NCBI GenBank assembly: GCA_002452555.1
Contig: DKER01000129.1
Coordinates: 1-6,588 of the forward strand
Length of the DNA: 6,588 bases
Source: Fidelibacterota bacterium UBA6817
GTDB lineage: Bacteria > Fidelibacterota > Fidelibacteria > Fidelibacterales > Fidelibacteraceae
Direction: 5' to 3'
Shown here: piece by piece, positions 5,749 to 6,588 of the stretch
Layout: every line of letters starts with the position of its first letter
Numbering within the stretch: position 1 is the stretch's first letter
Notes under the pieces: generated by a model
Seen by the model: only the letters and a program-made list of their open reading frames with translations
Databases searched by the model: none
What the model was told of the DNA's origin: nothing
Position numbers and translations under genes: made by a program

Positions 5749-6306
5749 TTATTTTGCTTCGTAGGCTTCCATTTCGTTTTTCAGTTCGTCATAAGCCTGG
5801 GAAGCACGGAATCGCTCATAAACCTTTGGTTTTGATTGCAGTTCATCCATGAAGGATTGATTGAAAGTAGCCGGATCTATTGCCATCAAAACATAGATGG
5901 TAATCAGTCCGTCCTTGGAAACGATTCTTTCTTCCTCAGGAAAAACTCCCCGAAGTGTGGTGCTGGCCATTGTTTTTGAAACGCTTGTGAAGGCTTCATT
6001 AACTTCAGTGTCATTGGCTGATCCAATTTCTTCGAGAAAACTTTTCTGCAGAACCTGAATCTTGGATTCCAGTCCCAGAGCCAGTTTTGCACGACCATCA
6101 TTTTGAGCTTTCTGGCGCGCCAGATCCTCTCTGGAACTTTGTCCCTGGCCTACATCTGCTAAAGCACCGGCCTTACGCATTGCCTGAGCCATTTTGTTGA
6201 GTTCATTGTAAGGTGTCGTTGCTGATGATTCCTTGCTGCCGCCACAACTGCTGAGCAGGACAAGCGCAAAGACAGCAACCAACGTTAGGATAAACAACTT
6301 CTTCAT
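5749..6306 (-). CDS. LPP20-like lipoprotein
   Basis: This is a 185-residue predicted lipoprotein. Residues 1-20 form a signal peptide ending in the lipobox LSSC, with C21 the lipidation site. CGGSK follows, with no Asp at +2, so outer-membrane sorting is possible. The mature part resembles LPP20/FlgP-like domains: VGQGQS (52-57), an Ala-rich helix LARQKAQNDGRAKLALGLESKI (62-83), a helical middle (85-118), and a strand with IYVLMAID (137-144). The C-terminus (150-185) is charged and helical. Relatives include the Helicobacter Lpp20 antigen and FlgP of Vibrio and Campylobacter, but sequence similarity in this family is low and no flagellar gene is present here. The start is fixed by the lipobox and by AGGAGG six bases upstream. 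It is the promoter-proximal gene of the three-gene unit and is followed by a strong terminator, which suggests it is the most abundant product. Specific function unknown. Confidence 0.82.
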   Translation of the reverse strand: MKKLFILTLVAVFALVLLSSCGGSKESSATTPYNELNKMAQAMRKAGALADVGQGQSSREDLARQKAQNDGRAKLALGLESKIQVLQKSFLEEIGSANDTEVNEAFTSVSKTMASTTLRGVFPEEERIVSKDGLITIYVLMAIDPATFNQSFMDELQSKPKVYERFRASQAYDELKNEMEAYEAK

Positions 6307-6312
6307 AAAAGA

Positions 6313-6318
6313 CCTCCT
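6313..6318 (-). promoter_or_regulatory. Strong Shine-Dalgarno of the lipoprotein gene
   Basis: AGGAGG on the minus strand (6318-6313), six bases before the ATG at 6306, is the full anti-16S core. It is the strongest ribosome-binding site in the window and predicts high translation. Confidence 0.88.
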
Positions 6319-6360
6319 GATTTACTCTCTTTTTTCCATAGTTTTTAACATTTCAGTTTG

Positions 6361-6389
6361 AATATAGATGCAAATAAATTCACTTTCAA
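6361..6389 (-). promoter_or_regulatory. Strong sigma70-type promoter of the exported-protein operon
   Basis: On the minus strand TTGAAA (6389-6384) and TATATT (6366-6361) are separated by exactly 17 bases, each matching consensus at 5/6. Transcription would start near 6354, giving a leader of about 48 nt that contains the AGGAGG site. It is the best promoter match in the window. Confidence 0.72.
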
Positions 6390-6391
6390 GA

Positions 6392-6413
6392 AAATCATTT
6401 ATATAAGTGATTT
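6392..6413. promoter_or_regulatory. 22-bp near-perfect palindrome, candidate operator
   Basis: AAATCATTTAT (6392-6402) and ATAAGTGATTT (6403-6413) are inverted copies matching at 10 of 11 positions, the only mismatch being T6398/G6407. The site lies directly upstream of the -35 hexamer of the leftward promoter, centred near -48 from its expected start. That is a position from which a dimeric regulator could activate or repress. It also lies about 100 bases upstream of the rightward gene at 6512. Confidence 0.5.
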
Positions 6414-6422
6414 GTTTCACTT
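6405..6422. promoter_or_regulatory. CRP/FNR-like palindrome, candidate operator
   Basis: AAGTGA (6405-6410) and TCACTT (6417-6422) are perfect inverted arms with a 6-base spacer. The core GTGA-N6-TCAC has the spacing used by CRP-type regulators (TGTGA-N6-TCACA). Its centre is near -60 from the predicted leftward start, close to the class I activator position. It overlaps the 22-bp palindrome, so the two readings are alternatives or overlapping sites. A further half-site, TTCACTTT, recurs at 6379-6386 overlapping the -35 element. Confidence 0.42.
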
Positions 6423-6502
6423 TTTTTCATTTTGTGAGGAAATGAGTTGCTATTACTGATTTTTGTATCTTTTTTCCCAAATTTTATTCATTATCTTAAG
6501 CC

Positions 6503-6508
6503 GGAGGA
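6503..6508 (+). promoter_or_regulatory. Shine-Dalgarno of the rightward secreted-protein gene
   Basis: GGAGGA lies 3 bases before the ATG at 6512. It is strong though close-set, and it supports that start. No convincing -35/-10 pair was found for this gene: TATCTT at 6466-6471 is a weak -10 candidate with no -35 partner. Confidence 0.7.
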
Positions 6509-6511
6509 ATT

Positions 6512-6588
6512 ATGAACAAATTATTTTTTCTGATCATGCTAACGGCTAAACTCGCATTTTCTGCCGTATCAGCTGTTGAACCTGTTTT
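6512..6588 (+). CDS. Secreted protein, N-terminal fragment (partial; 3' end outside window)
   Basis: Only 25 complete codons are present before the window ends. They encode a typical Sec signal peptide, MNKLFFLIMLTAKLAFSAVSA, with probable cleavage after the final SA, then VEPV. No family can be assigned. A good ribosome-binding site precedes the ATG, and the frame stays open to the edge. It is transcribed divergently from the exported-protein operon and shares the 205-base control region with it, so the two may be co-regulated. Confidence 0.72.
   Translation, partial: MNKLFFLIMLTAKLAFSAVSAVEPV

Noticed and set aside
6447..6471. TTGCTA...TATCTT as a promoter for the gene at 6512
   Set aside because: The spacer is only 13 bases, outside the range that sigma70 promoters tolerate.

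Overview
The window looks like chromosomal DNA from a moderately AT-rich, Gram-negative (diderm) bacterium. An LptF/LptG-family lipopolysaccharide-export permease, a lipobox lipoprotein and three further proteins with Sec signal peptides imply an outer membrane. Two of the secreted proteins can be read as having Gln right after the predicted signal-peptidase site, a habit described for Bacteroidota. Together with the LPP20-like and YfaP/DUF2135-like proteins, this makes a lineage in or near the Fibrobacterota-Chlorobiota-Bacteroidota group plausible. That placement is inference; no marker gene settles it. I see no mobile element, CRISPR array, rRNA or tRNA.

Region 1 (1-1332, minus strand) is a two-gene unit. 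A PAP2-type phosphatase with a signal peptide comes first. The adenine DNA glycosylase MutY follows after a 3-base gap and runs off the left edge of the window. The phosphatase has a promoter-like sequence so close to its ATG, with no Shine-Dalgarno, that its mRNA may be leaderless. The MutY iron-sulfur loop is one residue shorter than the family motif between its first two cysteines.

Region 2 (1333-1439) is a 107-base divergent intergenic region. It holds a good sigma70-like promoter facing right, whose -35 and -10 elements overlap the two arms of an 8-bp inverted repeat.

Region 3 (1440-3747, plus strand) is a two-gene unit separated by 4 bases: a CorC/CNNM-type membrane protein (DUF21, CBS pair, CorC_HlyC domain) and an LptG-like permease. 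The second gene converges on the next unit with one base between the two stop codons.

Region 4 (3749-6306, minus strand) is a three-gene unit for exported proteins. A short LPP20-like lipoprotein comes first, then a strong intrinsic terminator, then a secreted protein that appears to carry two diverged LPP20-like units, then a secreted protein with a carboxypeptidase-regulatory-like domain and a C-terminal YfaP/DUF2135-like domain. A strong promoter (TTGAAA-17-TATATT), a near-ideal Shine-Dalgarno and two overlapping palindromes lie upstream of the lipoprotein. The terminator after gene 1 suggests that the lipoprotein is made in excess over the other two. This operon is the least described part of the window and the best candidate for an uncharacterised cell-envelope system.

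Region 5 (6307-6588) is a 205-base divergent control region followed by the first 25 codons of another secreted protein on the plus strand, cut by the window edge.
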